DNA from: Pseudomonas sp. IPO3778
Lineage (GTDB): Bacteria > Pseudomonadota > Gammaproteobacteria > Pseudomonadales > Pseudomonadaceae
NCBI RefSeq assembly: GCF_013386825.1
Contig: NZ_JACARC010000010.1
Location: 1-64,000 of the forward strand
DNA length: 64,000 nucleotides
Reading direction: 5' to 3'
Shown here piece by piece: positions 35,067 through 45,251 of this stretch; within the stretch, counting starts at the first letter, position 1, and the number at the start of each line of letters is the position of its first letter. Both the position numbers and the translations under genes were made by a program. The notes beneath the pieces are model-generated. The model saw only the letters and a program-made list of their open reading frames with translations, did not search any database and was not told the origin of the DNA.

Positions 35067-37282
35067 CCGACACTACGTCCTCTACGCCCCACACCCCGGG
35101 GCGCACTGAACAGCGCCTGGACGCCGCGATTTCGCGCTTCAATCGCTGGCCCGACGCGCTGCGTAAAGTGCTGGTGGTGGTCAGTTGCGTGGTCGGGACT
35201 TTGCTGTTGGTGAGCATCGTCAGCGCGCCGCTGGACCTCTACAGCCAATGCCTGTTTGCCGCCGTGTGCTTCCTCGCGGTGCTGGTGTTGCGCAAGATCC
35301 CGGGGCGCATGGCGATCCTCGCGCTGGTGGTGTTGTCGCTGGTGGCGTCGCTGCGTTACATGTACTGGCGGCTGACCTCCACCCTGGGGTTTGAGACCTG
35401 GCTGGACATGCTCTTCGGCTACGGCCTGGTGCTCGCCGAGCTGTACGCGCTGGTGGTGCTGATCTTCGGCTACGTGCAAACCGCCTGGCCGCTGCGCCGC
35501 GAGCCGGTGTGGCTCAAGACCGAACCGTCGGAGTGGCCCACCGTCGACGTGTTCATCCCGACGTATAACGAGGCGTTGAGCATCGTCAAACTGACCATCT
35601 TCGCTGCCCAGGCGATGGACTGGCCCAAGGACAAGCTGCGGGTCCACGTGCTCGACGATGGCCGTCGCGACGACTTCCGCGATTTCTGCCGCAAGATCGG
35701 TGTGAACTACATCCGTCGCGACAACAACTTCCACGCCAAGGCCGGCAACCTCAATGAAGCGTTGAAGGTCACCGACGGCGAATACATCGCGCTGTTCGAC
35801 GCCGACCACGTGCCGACCCGTTCCTTCCTGCAAGTCAGCCTGGGCTGGTTCCTCAAGGACCCGAAGCTGGCGATGCTGCAAACGCCGCACTTCTTCTTTT
35901 CGCCCGACCCGTTTGAAAAGAACCTCGACACCTTCCGCGCCGTGCCCAACGAGGGCGAGCTGTTCTACGGCCTGGTGCAGGACGGCAACGACCTGTGGAA
36001 TGCGACCTTCTTCTGCGGCTCGTGCGCCGTGATCCGCCGTAAGCCGTTGCTGGAAATTGGCGGCGTGGCCGTTGAGACCGTGACCGAAGACGCCCACACC
36101 GCGCTCAAGCTCAACCGGCTGGGCTACAACACTGCTTACCTGGCGATCCCGCAAGCCGCGGGCCTGGCCACTGAAAGCCTGTCGCGGCACATCAACCAGC
36201 GCATCCGCTGGGCGCGGGGCATGGCGCAGATTTTCCGCACCGACAACCCGCTGCTGGGCAAGGGCCTGAAGTGGGGCCAGCGCATCTGCTATGCCAACGC
36301 CATGCTGCACTTCTTCTATGGCTTGCCGCGGCTGGTGTTCCTGACCGCGCCGCTGGCCTACCTGATTTTCGGTGCGCAGATTTTCCACGCTTCGGCGCTG
36401 ATGATCGTCGCCTACGTGTTGCCCCACCTCGTGCATTCGAGCCTGACCAACTCCCGGATCCAGGGGCGCTTCCGTCACTCGTTCTGGAACGAGGTCTACG
36501 AGACCGTGCTGGCCTGGTACATCCTGCCGCCGGTGCTGGTAGCGCTGGTCAACCCGAAGGCCGGTGGCTTCAACGTCACCGACAAGGGCGGGATCATCGA
36601 CAAGCAATTCTTCGACTGGAAACTCGCCCGGCCGTACCTGGTGTTGCTGGCGGTGAACCTGGTCGGGTTGGGCTTCGGTCTCTACCAGTTGATCTGGGGC
36701 GATGAGTCCACCGCGGTCACCGTGGCGATCAACCTGACCTGGACCCTCTATAACCTGATCATCACCAGTGCGGCAGTGGCGGTGGCTTCCGAAGCGCGGC
36801 AAGTGCGTTCCGAGCCCCGGGTCAGCGCGAAACTGCCGGTCAGCGTGATCTGCGCCGACGGTCGCGTGCTCAAGGGCACCACCCAGGATTTCTCGCAAAA
36901 CGGCTTCGGCCTGATCCTCGCCGACGGGCACGAAATTGCCCAGGGCGAGGCGGTGCAACTGGTGCTGTCGCGCAACGGTCAAGACAGCCTGTTCCAGGCG
37001 CGGGTGGTGTTCAGCAAGGGCGCGCAAATTGGCGCCCAATTCGACGCATTGTCCCTGCGCCAACAAAGCGAACTGGTACGCCTGACGTTTTCCCGCGCCG
37101 ACACCTGGGCCGCCAGTTGGGGCGCTGGCCAGCCCGATACACCGTTGTCTGCCTTGCGTGAAGTCGGTGCCATCGGCATCGGCGGCCTGTTTACCCTGGG
37201 CCGCGCCACGCTGCATGAATTGCGTCTGGCCTTGCGCCGCACACCCTCACAACCGCTCGATACGCTGATGGACAAGCCATGA
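35063..37282 (+). CDS. wssB: WssB, cellulose synthase catalytic subunit (BcsA)
   Basis: A 739-residue inner-membrane GT2 processive glycosyltransferase that polymerises UDP-glucose into beta-1,4-glucan and threads it across the membrane. Membrane helices flank the catalytic domain. Catalytic motifs are intact: DDG at 198-200, DAD at 246-248, the base in TED (341-343) and Q379-x2-R382-W383. The C-terminal PilZ domain binds c-di-GMP through R582-x3-R586 and D609-x-S611-x2-G614, so activity should be c-di-GMP-gated. The start overlaps the wssA stop, and the 3' end overlaps wssC by 4 bp. Confidence 0.96.
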   Translation: MTDTTSSTPHTPGRTEQRLDAAISRFNRWPDALRKVLVVVSCVVGTLLLVSIVSAPLDLYSQCLFAAVCFLAVLVLRKIPGRMAILALVVLSLVASLRYMYWRLTSTLGFETWLDMLFGYGLVLAELYALVVLIFGYVQTAWPLRREPVWLKTEPSEWPTVDVFIPTYNEALSIVKLTIFAAQAMDWPKDKLRVHVLDDGRRDDFRDFCRKIGVNYIRRDNNFHAKAGNLNEALKVTDGEYIALFDADHVPTRSFLQVSLGWFLKDPKLAMLQTPHFFFSPDPFEKNLDTFRAVPNEGELFYGLVQDGNDLWNATFFCGSCAVIRRKPLLEIGGVAVETVTEDAHTALKLNRLGYNTAYLAIPQAAGLATESLSRHINQRIRWARGMAQIFRTDNPLLGKGLKWGQRICYANAMLHFFYGLPRLVFLTAPLAYLIFGAQIFHASALMIVAYVLPHLVHSSLTNSRIQGRFRHSFWNEVYETVLAWYILPPVLVALVNPKAGGFNVTDKGGIIDKQFFDWKLARPYLVLLAVNLVGLGFGLYQLIWGDESTAVTVAINLTWTLYNLIITSAAVAVASEARQVRSEPRVSAKLPVSVICADGRVLKGTTQDFSQNGFGLILADGHEIAQGEAVQLVLSRNGQDSLFQARVVFSKGAQIGAQFDALSLRQQSELVRLTFSRADTWAASWGAGQPDTPLSALREVGAIGIGGLFTLGRATLHELRLALRRTPSQPLDTLMDKP

Positions 37283-39537
37283 CTTCCACACTATTTGCCC
37301 GCCCGCCGTCGCGCGGTGTGCTCGCGCTGATGATCGCTTCGCTGCTGGGCCTGGGCTCGCAGGCGCAGGCTGCTGCACCCGCCGTTGCGGTGCAGAGCAC
37401 TGATGACGGCTATAGCCTGACCCTCAAGCAATTGGGCCGTCGCGACACCATGAACCTGCAAGGCGTGGAAGCGTCCGACAGCGTCAACTTCGACATCCGT
37501 GCCGATGAAGTGGTGAAGGGCGCGCAACTGCTGCTCAAGTACAGCTACTCGCCGGCGCTGCTGGCGGACCTGTCGCAGATCAACGTGCTGGTCAACGACG
37601 AAGTCGCCGCCAGCTTGCCGCTGCCTAAAGAAGGCGCGGGCGTCCAGCAGGAAAAGCTGGTGCAGATTCCGGCGCACCTGATCACCGAATTCAACCGCTT
37701 GAGCCTGCAGTTCATCGGCCACTACACCATGTCCTGTGAAGACCCGCTGCACAGCAGCCTGTGGGCCAAGATCAGCAACAGCAGTGAGCTGAAAGTGCAG
37801 GTGCAACCGATCGTTTTGAAAGACGATCTGTCGGTGCTGCCGCTGCCGTTCTTCGACAAGCGCGATGCGCGCCAGGTCAGCCTGCCATTCGTGTTTGCCA
37901 CCGCGCCGGACAACGCCGCGCTGGAAGCCGCCGGCGCGCTGTCGTCGTGGGTAGGCGGCATGGCCAGCTACCGCGGTGCCACGTTCCCCACCACCCTTGG
38001 CGAGATCCCGGCCAAAGGCAACGCCGTTGTATTGGTGCAGAGCACTCAGGCCATGGACGTGCACGGTGTGGCCGTGCCCGAGCCTAAAGGCCCGACGCTG
38101 ACCCTGATCGCCAACCCCAACGACCCGAATGGCAAGCTGCTGATCGTCTCGGGCCGTGACGGCGCCGAACTCAAGCGCGCGGCCACCGCGGTGGTGCTGG
38201 GCAATCCGGTGCTGACCGGCAACAGCGTGGTCATCACCAAGCTCGACACCCTGGCCCCCCGCACGCCGTACGACGCGCCGAACTGGCTACCCAGCAACCG
38301 CCCGGTACGCCTTGGCGAACTGGTGGAGCTGAAAAAACTCAACGTCTCCGGCTACAACCCGGGCCCGATCAGTGTCGACCTGCGCCTGCCGCCCGACCTG
38401 TTCAACTGGCGTGAAGAGGGCGTGCCGCTCAACGTCAAATACCGCTACACGCCGCAGCAGGTGTCCACTAATTCGACGCTGTTGATTGGCCTGAATGACC
38501 AGTTCATGAAGTCTGTCGCGTTGCCGTCGGTGAGCAACCTGGGCGGCGGGCAGAGCCTGTTGGACCAACTGAAGAAAGACGAAACCCTGCCCCGCGAAGT
38601 GACGACCCTGTTGCCGATCAGCTCGGCTTCGCCCAAGTCCAAGCTGCAACTGCGCTTCATGTACGACTACATCAAGGAAGGTGAATGCCGGGACATCATT
38701 GTCGACAACATGCGTGGCGCGATTGACCCGGACTCGAGCCTGGACCTGAGCAGCTACCAGCACTTTATTGCCATGCCGAACCTCGGCGTGTTCAACGACT
38801 CGGGCTTCCCGTTCACCCGCCTGGCTGACCTTTCGGAGTCGGCGGTGGTGATGCCGGACAACGTCGGCACCGACGAGCTGAGCGCGTACCTGACCGTGAT
38901 GGGCCGCTTCGGCGAGTCCACCGGCTACCCGGCCACCGCTGTCAAAGTGGTGCAGGCCAAGGACGTGCAAAGCGTTGCCGACAAAGACCTGCTGGTGCTC
39001 GCCACCGGCGGCAACCAGCCGCTGTTGCAGCAATGGCAGCAGTACCTGCCGGCCACCAGTGACGGCCCACAGCATCACTTCCTGCTGTCTGACCTGCCCC
39101 GTTATGTGCGCAGCTGGATCAGCCCGGACGCCGCCGCCAACCAGCATCCGGCCAACGCCGGCATCACCTTCAGCGGCCTGAGCAACAGCACCTGGTTCGC
39201 CGGTTTCCAATCGCCGCTCAAGGCCGGGCGCAGTGTGGTGCTGATCGCCAGCAACCAGCCTCAGGGGCTGCTTGAAGCGACCTCGGCGCTGATTGGCGGT
39301 GACGACTACAAAGACTCGATCCAGGGCAGCCTGGCGGTGGTGCAGGGCACGCAGATCAGCTCGCTGGTCGCCGACCAGCAGTACTACGTCGGCAACCTGA
39401 ACTACTTCAAATTCATGCAGTGGCAGCTGTCCCAGAACCTGGGCTGGATGTTGGTGATCACGTTCCTGGGTCTGCTGGTGCTGACCTGCCTGATCTACCT
39501 GGCCCTGCGTGCCCGTGCAAAACGGCGGTTGGCATGA
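37279..39537 (+). CDS. wssC: WssC, cellulose synthase periplasmic subunit (BcsB)
   Basis: A 752-residue BcsB homologue. A signal peptide (about 1-31, ending SQAQAA) precedes a large periplasmic region of alternating carbohydrate-binding-like and flavodoxin-like domains. One C-terminal membrane helix (about 722-745, LGWMLVITFLGLLVLTCLIY) docks on the synthase and is needed for catalysis in BcsA-BcsB complexes. Despite older names for this family it is not expected to bind c-di-GMP itself. It overlaps both wssB and wssD by 4 bases. Confidence 0.94.
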   Translation: MTSTLFARPPSRGVLALMIASLLGLGSQAQAAAPAVAVQSTDDGYSLTLKQLGRRDTMNLQGVEASDSVNFDIRADEVVKGAQLLLKYSYSPALLADLSQINVLVNDEVAASLPLPKEGAGVQQEKLVQIPAHLITEFNRLSLQFIGHYTMSCEDPLHSSLWAKISNSSELKVQVQPIVLKDDLSVLPLPFFDKRDARQVSLPFVFATAPDNAALEAAGALSSWVGGMASYRGATFPTTLGEIPAKGNAVVLVQSTQAMDVHGVAVPEPKGPTLTLIANPNDPNGKLLIVSGRDGAELKRAATAVVLGNPVLTGNSVVITKLDTLAPRTPYDAPNWLPSNRPVRLGELVELKKLNVSGYNPGPISVDLRLPPDLFNWREEGVPLNVKYRYTPQQVSTNSTLLIGLNDQFMKSVALPSVSNLGGGQSLLDQLKKDETLPREVTTLLPISSASPKSKLQLRFMYDYIKEGECRDIIVDNMRGAIDPDSSLDLSSYQHFIAMPNLGVFNDSGFPFTRLADLSESAVVMPDNVGTDELSAYLTVMGRFGESTGYPATAVKVVQAKDVQSVADKDLLVLATGGNQPLLQQWQQYLPATSDGPQHHFLLSDLPRYVRSWISPDAAANQHPANAGITFSGLSNSTWFAGFQSPLKAGRSVVLIASNQPQGLLEATSALIGGDDYKDSIQGSLAVVQGTQISSLVADQQYYVGNLNYFKFMQWQLSQNLGWMLVITFLGLLVLTCLIYLALRARAKRRLA

Positions 39538-40730
39538 GCCCTTTGCGTAGCGCGATTCTGGCTGTGATGGGCACGGCAATGTTTGCCGGTGCCGCCCAGG
39601 CGCAGACCTGTGATTGGCCGCTGTGGCAGAACTACGCCAAGCGCTTTATCCAGGACGATGGCCGGGTGTTGAACTCGTCCATGAAGCCGACAGAAAGCAG
39701 CTCGGAAGGGCAGTCGTACGCGATGTTCTTTGCGTTGGTTGGCAACGACCGGGCGACCTTCGACAAGCTCTGGACCTGGACCAAGGCCAACATGGCGGGT
39801 GCCGACATCGGCCAGAACCTGCCGGCCTGGTTGTGGGGCAAGCGCGACGACGGCAAGTGGGGCGCGATCGATACCAACTCCGCCAGCGATGCCGATTTGT
39901 GGATGGCTTACGCCTTGCTCGAAGCGGCGCGTGTGTGGAATGCCCCGCAGTACCGCAGCGACGCGCAACTGGTGCTGGCCAACGTTGAACGCAACCTGAT
40001 CGTGCGCGTGCCGGGCCTGGGCAAGATGCTGTTGCCGGGGCCGGTGGGTTACGCCCATGCAGGTGGCTTGTGGCGCTTCAACCCCAGCTATCAAGTGCTG
40101 CCGCAACTGCGTCGCTTTGCCAAAGAACGCCCGAACGCCGGCTGGAATGAAGTGGCCGAGAGCAATGCGAAGATGCTCGGCGACCTGCCGAGCAACCCCC
40201 ACGGCCTGGCGGCCAACTGGGTCGGTTATCGCGCCACCAGCGCGAACACCGGGCTGTTTATCGTGGATCCGTTTTCCGATGACCTGGGCAGCTACGACGC
40301 GATCCGCACCTACCTCTGGGCCGGTATGACCGCCAAGAGCGATCCGCTGGCCGCGCCGATGCTCAAGGCGTTGGGCGGGATTTCCCGGGCGACCGCTTCG
40401 TCGGCCACCGGTTTGCCGCCGGAGAAAGTCCACGTGCTGACCGGCGAAGTCGAGAAAAACAACGGCTACACGCCGATGGGTTTCTCGGCCTCCACCGTGG
40501 CGTTCTTCCAGGCCCGGGGCGAAACCGCCCTGGCGCAGTTGCAAAAGCAGAAGGTCGACGACGCCCTCGCCAAGGCCCTCGCGCCGTCGGCACCGGACAG
40601 TGCCCAGCCGATTTACTACGACTACATGCTCAGCCTGTTCGGCCAGGGCTTCGCTGATCAAAAGTACCGTTTCGAACAAGACGGCACGGTGAAATTATCC
40701 TGGGAGTCAGCATGCGCCGTCACACGCTAG
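39534..40730 (+). CDS. wssD: WssD, periplasmic endo-beta-1,4-glucanase (BcsZ, GH8)
   Basis: A 398-residue secreted GH8 cellulase with a signal peptide (about 1-24, ending AQA). The general acid is in ESSSEGQSYAM (E58), and the substrate/base region is TNSASDADLWMAY (D119/D121). BcsZ trims nascent cellulose and is usually needed for good export. The ATG at 39534 overlaps the wssC stop; a longer upstream frame is entirely inside wssC. The 3' end overlaps wssE by 19 bases. Confidence 0.94.
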   Translation: MSPLRSAILAVMGTAMFAGAAQAQTCDWPLWQNYAKRFIQDDGRVLNSSMKPTESSSEGQSYAMFFALVGNDRATFDKLWTWTKANMAGADIGQNLPAWLWGKRDDGKWGAIDTNSASDADLWMAYALLEAARVWNAPQYRSDAQLVLANVERNLIVRVPGLGKMLLPGPVGYAHAGGLWRFNPSYQVLPQLRRFAKERPNAGWNEVAESNAKMLGDLPSNPHGLAANWVGYRATSANTGLFIVDPFSDDLGSYDAIRTYLWAGMTAKSDPLAAPMLKALGGISRATASSATGLPPEKVHVLTGEVEKNNGYTPMGFSASTVAFFQARGETALAQLQKQKVDDALAKALAPSAPDSAQPIYYDYMLSLFGQGFADQKYRFEQDGTVKLSWESACAVTR

Positions 40731-43700
40731 CCATTGCGATTCTGGCCGCCCTGGCTTCTAGCGCCAGCTTTGCCGAAACCACTGACCCGCAAGGCCTGCT
40801 GATCGAGCAGGGCTATTACTGGCAGTCGAAAAAGAACCCGGAACGCGCCCTCGAGACCTGGCAGAAACTGCTGCGCCTGAGCCCCGAACAACCGGATGCG
40901 CTGTACGGCATCGGCTTGATCCAGGTGCAACAGCAGCACCCGGCCGAAGCGCAAAAGTACCTGGCCCGCCTGCAGGCGTTGAGCCCGGTACCGCGCCAGG
41001 CCTTGCTGCTGGAGCAGGACATCACCCTGAATATTCCGGCCAACGCCAAGTTGCTGGAGCAGGCCCGCGAACTGGGCGAGCCTGAAGAAGAGCGCGAACA
41101 AGCCGTTGCGTTGTATCGCCAGATCTTCCAGGGGCGCGAGCCTCAGGGCCTGATCGCCCGCGAGTATTACAACACCCTGGGCTTCACCCCCAAGGGCACG
41201 AACGAGGCCATCGCCGGTTTGCAACGGCTGTCCCGCGAGCGGCCGAATGACCCGATTGTGGCGCTGTTTCTGGCCAAGCATCTGGCGCGTAACCCGGCAA
41301 CCCGTGCTGACGGCATCCGGGCCCTGGCCAAGCTGGCGCCGAACAACGACGTGGGCGGCAACGCCGATGAAACCTGGCGTTTTGCGCTGATCTGGCTCGG
41401 CCCGCCGAAGAGTGACCAGGTGCCGTTGTTCCAGCAGTTCCTTGCAGCGCACCCGGACGACACCGAGATCCGCGCGCTGATGAACAAGGGCATCGCCCAA
41501 GGCAAGAGCGGTGCCGGTTGGCAGCGTGATCCGCAGATGACCAAGGCATTCAAGGCGCTGGATGACGGCGACCTGAAAACCGCCGAGCCGCTGTTGGCGG
41601 CCCGCCTCAACGAAAAATCCAACGACGTCGATGCCCTCGGTGGCATGGGCGTGCTGCGCCAACAGCAGCAGCGCTTCACCGAGGCCGAAAGCTACCTGGT
41701 GCAGGCTACCCGCCTGCCGGGTGGCGCGGCGTGGCAGTCGGCGCTCAATGACGTGCGCTACTGGAACCTGCTCAACCTGGCCCGCGATGCCCAGCGTGGC
41801 GGCCGCACCAGCCAGGCCCGTGACCTGGTGGCCCAGGCCGAACGCCTGAACCCTGGCCAGCCTGGTGCTGCCGTGGCACTGGCGGGTTTCCAGGCCCAGG
41901 ACAATCAGTTCGACGCCGCCGAAGCCGGCTACCGCAAAGTGCTGGCCCGTCATCCGGGCGACCCGGACGCGCTGAGTGGTTTGATCAACGTGCTGTCCCA
42001 ATCCGGGCAGCCGGAAGAAGCCTTGAAACTGATCGATTCGGTGTCGCCCGCCGAGCGCGCCAAGTTCGCGCCGAGCGTGAAAATCACCGCGTTGCGCGCC
42101 ACCCAGGTCGGCAAGCTGGCCGAACAACGGGGCGATTTGAAAGCCGCACAAGCCGCCTACAAACAAGCCCTCGATGCCGACCCGGAAAACCCGTGGACGC
42201 GCTTCGCTTTGGCACGCATTTACCTGCGCGACGGCCAGATTCGCAACGCCCGTGCACTGATTGACGGCTTGCTGGCCAAGCAACCGAACCAGCCGGACGC
42301 GCTGTACACCAGTACGTTGTTGTCGGCCGAGTTGGGTGAGTGGAAGAAAGCCGAAGAGACCCTGGCCCGTATCCCGGCCGGGCAACGCACGGCGGACATG
42401 AACGAGCTGGGTATCGATATCGCGCTGCACAAGCAGACCGACATCGCCATCGAAACCGCCCGCCGTGGCCAACGCCCTGAAGCCCTGGCACTGCTGGGTC
42501 GCAGTGAAGCCATGACCCGGCAAAAGCCTGAGCGCCTGGCGATTCTGGCCGCGGCTTATGTGGAAGTCGGTGCGACGCAGCAGGGCCTGGATATCATGCA
42601 GAAGGTTGTGGATAACAACCCGAACCCGACCATCGACCAGAAACTGCTGTACGCCAATGTGCTGCTCAAGGCCAACCACTACACCGAGGCGGGCGACATC
42701 CTGCGTGAAGTGCAGGGCCAGCCATTGAGTGAAACCGGCCGCCAGCGCTATGACGATTTGATCTACCTGTACCGGGTCAAACAGGCTGACGCCTTGCGTG
42801 AGAAAAACGACTTGGTCGCGGCCTACGACATGCTGTCGCCGGCCCTTGCCCAGCGTCCCAACGACGCGATGGCGGTAGGCGCCCTGGCGCGGATGTACGC
42901 GGCCAGCGGCAACAGCAAAAAAGCCATGGAGCTGTATGCGCCGCTGATCCAGCAGAACCCGAACAACGCCCGCCTGCAATTGGGCCTGGCGGACATCGCG
43001 TTGCAAGGCCGTGACCGTGGCCTGGCGCAAAGCGCCACTGACAAGGCGTTGGCGCTGGAACCGGGTAACCCCGAGATCCTCACGTCGGCGGCGCGTATCT
43101 ATCAAGGGCTGGGAAAAAACAGCGAAGCTGCGGCGTTGCTGCGCAAGGCCCTGGCCATCGAGAACAGCCAGAAGAGCCAGACGCAATTGGCCCAGGCCGG
43201 CTCCCAGGGCGCGCCATACAACCCCTTTGTCGGCTTGCCGGGCCAGCGTCGTCAGGTCACTGACCTGACCGTCGCCGGTGCGGTACCGCCGCCGATTGAT
43301 GCACCGACGAATGTCGTGCCGGAAAACGCCTTGGCAGCCTCCGGGCGTCCGGCGTCGAACAACTGGAACGAGCCGTTTGAGGCGCCGTCGAGTATTGCTT
43401 CGCTTGACACCGCCAACCTGAGCCCGGCGCGTCGTGCGCTGGATACGATTCTGCGGGATCGCACCGGTTACCTGGTTCAGGGTTTGAGCGTTCGCAGCAA
43501 TAACGGTGAGAGCGGGCTGAGCAAAATCACCGACGTGGAGGCGCCGTTCGAAGCGCGGATGCCGGTGGGTGATCTCAACGTTGCGTTGCGTGTGACCCCG
43601 GTGCACTTGAGTTCCGGCAGTGTGAAAACCGACTCCGCCACCCGGTTTGGCGGTGGCACTGCCAACTCGGCGGGCTCGCAGAGCGACAGCGGCGTGGGTC

Positions 43701-44563
43701 TGGCCGTTGCCGTGGAGAACCCGGATGAAGGCCTCAAGGCCGACATCGGCGTCAGCCCTCTGGGCTTCCTGTACGACACCATCATCGGTGGCGCCAGCGT
43801 CTCGCGGCCGTTCTCCCAAGGCTCCAACTTCCGTTATGGCGTCAACGTTTCCCGGCGTCCGGTCACCGACAGCGTGACCTCATTTGCCGGTTCCGAAGAC
43901 AAGCGCACCGGGGAGAAGTGGGGCGGCGTGACCGCCAACGGCGGGCGTGGCGACCTGAGCTACGACAACCAGAAGCTCGGTGTGTATGGCTATGCGTCGT
44001 TGCACGAGATGCTGGGTAACAACGTCGAAGACAACACCCGCCTGGAACTGGGCAGCGGCATCTACTGGTACCTGCGTAACACGCCAACCGATACCCTGAC
44101 TCTTGGTATCAGCGGTTCGGCCATGGGCTTCAAGGAAAACCAGGGTTACTACACCTACGGCCAGGGCGGTTACTTCAGCCCGCAGCGCTTCTTCTCCCTG
44201 GGTGTGCCGGTGCGTTGGGCCCAGAGTTTCGATCGCTTCAGCTACCAGATAAAAAGTTCGGTAGGCGTACAGCATATCGAGCAAGATGCCGTCGATTATT
44301 TCCCGGGGCATGACCAGCTCCAGAGTGATCGGGGCGATCCGAAATACGCCAAGGACAGCAAAACCGGCATCGGCTACAGCTTCAACGCCGCCGCCGAATA
44401 CCGTCTCAGCTCGCGCTTTTACCTGGGTGGCGAAGTCGGCCTCGACAACGCCCAGGACTATCGCCAGTACGTCGGCAACGCCTACCTGCGCTACCTGTTT
44501 GAAGACCTGAGCGGGCCTATGCCCTTGCCGGTCAGTCCGTACCGTTCCCCTTATTCGAATTGA
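40712..44563 (+). CDS. wssE: WssE, cellulose export TPR/outer-membrane protein (BcsC)
   Basis: A 1283-residue export protein. A signal peptide (about 1-22, ending ASFA) is followed by about 850 residues of periplasmic TPR-like helical repeats, for example WQKLLRLSPEQPDALYGIGL and DADPENPWTRFALARIYL. A proline/alanine-rich linker (about 830-900) and a C-terminal BcsC barrel of about 340 residues follow (GVGLAVAVENPDEGLKADIG through NAYLRYLFEDLSG). It forms the periplasmic scaffold and outer-membrane pore for cellulose. GGGAG precedes the ATG, which lies inside the wssD 3' end. Confidence 0.94.
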   Translation: MRRHTLAIAILAALASSASFAETTDPQGLLIEQGYYWQSKKNPERALETWQKLLRLSPEQPDALYGIGLIQVQQQHPAEAQKYLARLQALSPVPRQALLLEQDITLNIPANAKLLEQARELGEPEEEREQAVALYRQIFQGREPQGLIAREYYNTLGFTPKGTNEAIAGLQRLSRERPNDPIVALFLAKHLARNPATRADGIRALAKLAPNNDVGGNADETWRFALIWLGPPKSDQVPLFQQFLAAHPDDTEIRALMNKGIAQGKSGAGWQRDPQMTKAFKALDDGDLKTAEPLLAARLNEKSNDVDALGGMGVLRQQQQRFTEAESYLVQATRLPGGAAWQSALNDVRYWNLLNLARDAQRGGRTSQARDLVAQAERLNPGQPGAAVALAGFQAQDNQFDAAEAGYRKVLARHPGDPDALSGLINVLSQSGQPEEALKLIDSVSPAERAKFAPSVKITALRATQVGKLAEQRGDLKAAQAAYKQALDADPENPWTRFALARIYLRDGQIRNARALIDGLLAKQPNQPDALYTSTLLSAELGEWKKAEETLARIPAGQRTADMNELGIDIALHKQTDIAIETARRGQRPEALALLGRSEAMTRQKPERLAILAAAYVEVGATQQGLDIMQKVVDNNPNPTIDQKLLYANVLLKANHYTEAGDILREVQGQPLSETGRQRYDDLIYLYRVKQADALREKNDLVAAYDMLSPALAQRPNDAMAVGALARMYAASGNSKKAMELYAPLIQQNPNNARLQLGLADIALQGRDRGLAQSATDKALALEPGNPEILTSAARIYQGLGKNSEAAALLRKALAIENSQKSQTQLAQAGSQGAPYNPFVGLPGQRRQVTDLTVAGAVPPPIDAPTNVVPENALAASGRPASNNWNEPFEAPSSIASLDTANLSPARRALDTILRDRTGYLVQGLSVRSNNGESGLSKITDVEAPFEARMPVGDLNVALRVTPVHLSSGSVKTDSATRFGGGTANSAGSQSDSGVGLAVAVENPDEGLKADIGVSPLGFLYDTIIGGASVSRPFSQGSNFRYGVNVSRRPVTDSVTSFAGSEDKRTGEKWGGVTANGGRGDLSYDNQKLGVYGYASLHEMLGNNVEDNTRLELGSGIYWYLRNTPTDTLTLGISGSAMGFKENQGYYTYGQGGYFSPQRFFSLGVPVRWAQSFDRFSYQIKSSVGVQHIEQDAVDYFPGHDQLQSDRGDPKYAKDSKTGIGYSFNAAAEYRLSSRFYLGGEVGLDNAQDYRQYVGNAYLRYLFEDLSGPMPLPVSPYRSPYSN

Positions 44564-44579
44564 TTGATAGGAGTCATCC

Positions 44580-45251
44580 ATGCCTGTTTCCGCTTCTGCT
44601 ATTGCCGGCCTGACCCTGCTGGTATTGGGCGAAAGTCACATGAGCTTTCCTGATTCGCTGCTCAACCCGCTGCAGGACAACCTGACCGCCCAGGGCGCCA
44701 AGGTTCACTCCATCGGCGCATGCGGCGCTGGCGCGGCCGACTGGATCGTGCCGAAGAAAGTCGAGTGCGGCGCCGAGCGCCTGCCCGGCGGCAAGGCCGA
44801 GATTTTCGGCAAGAACGGTATGAGCACTACGCCGATCAAAGACCTGATTGCCAAGGACAAACCAGACCTGGTGGTGATCATCATCGCCGATACCATGGCC
44901 TCGTACCCGGAGCCGCAGTTTCCGAAAGTCTGGGCCTGGAAAAGCGTGACCTCCCTGACCAAAGCCATCACCGAAACCGGCACCAAGTGCGTGTGGGTCG
45001 GGCCGGCGTGGGGCAAGGTCGGTTCGCAGTACAAGAAGGATGACGCGCGCACCAAGGTGATGTCGCAGTTCCTCGCCACCAACGTGGCGCCGTGCACCTA
45101 CGTCGACTCGCTGACCTTCTCCAAGCCTGGCCAGTGGATCACCACCGACGGCCAGCACTTCACCATCGACGGCTACCAGAAGTGGGCCAAGGCGATCGGC
45201 GAGTCCCTGGCGAAGTTGCCACCGGCCGCTGTGGCCAAGGGAGCGCAATAA
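44580..45251 (+). CDS. wssF: WssF, SGNH-like cellulose acetylation protein
   Basis: A 223-residue protein proposed to present or transfer acyl groups in the cellulose-acetylation module. An SGNH/GDSL-like layout is visible: block I G17-E-S19-H20 in LVLGESHMSFPD, a GAGAADW turn, and a C-terminal D190-G-Q-H193 in DGQHFTIDGYQKWA that could complete a Ser-Asp-His triad. An N-terminal apolar stretch (about 4-17) may act as a weak export signal or simply be the first beta strand. It has no counterpart in the alginate algIJF set, so it is the cellulose-specific component. TAGGAG precedes it; its stop overlaps wssG. Confidence 0.85.
   Translation: MPVSASAIAGLTLLVLGESHMSFPDSLLNPLQDNLTAQGAKVHSIGACGAGAADWIVPKKVECGAERLPGGKAEIFGKNGMSTTPIKDLIAKDKPDLVVIIIADTMASYPEPQFPKVWAWKSVTSLTKAITETGTKCVWVGPAWGKVGSQYKKDDARTKVMSQFLATNVAPCTYVDSLTFSKPGQWITTDGQHFTIDGYQKWAKAIGESLAKLPPAAVAKGAQ

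Noticed and set aside
35015..37216. A very long open frame antisense to wssB
   Set aside because: It is a by-product of GC-rich third positions in the real gene; its translation is His/Gln/Arg-rich with no domain.
40727..43819. A 1030-codon open frame antisense to wssE
   Set aside because: Same cause as the wssB shadow; wssE is supported by signal peptide, TPR pattern, barrel domain and operon overlap.
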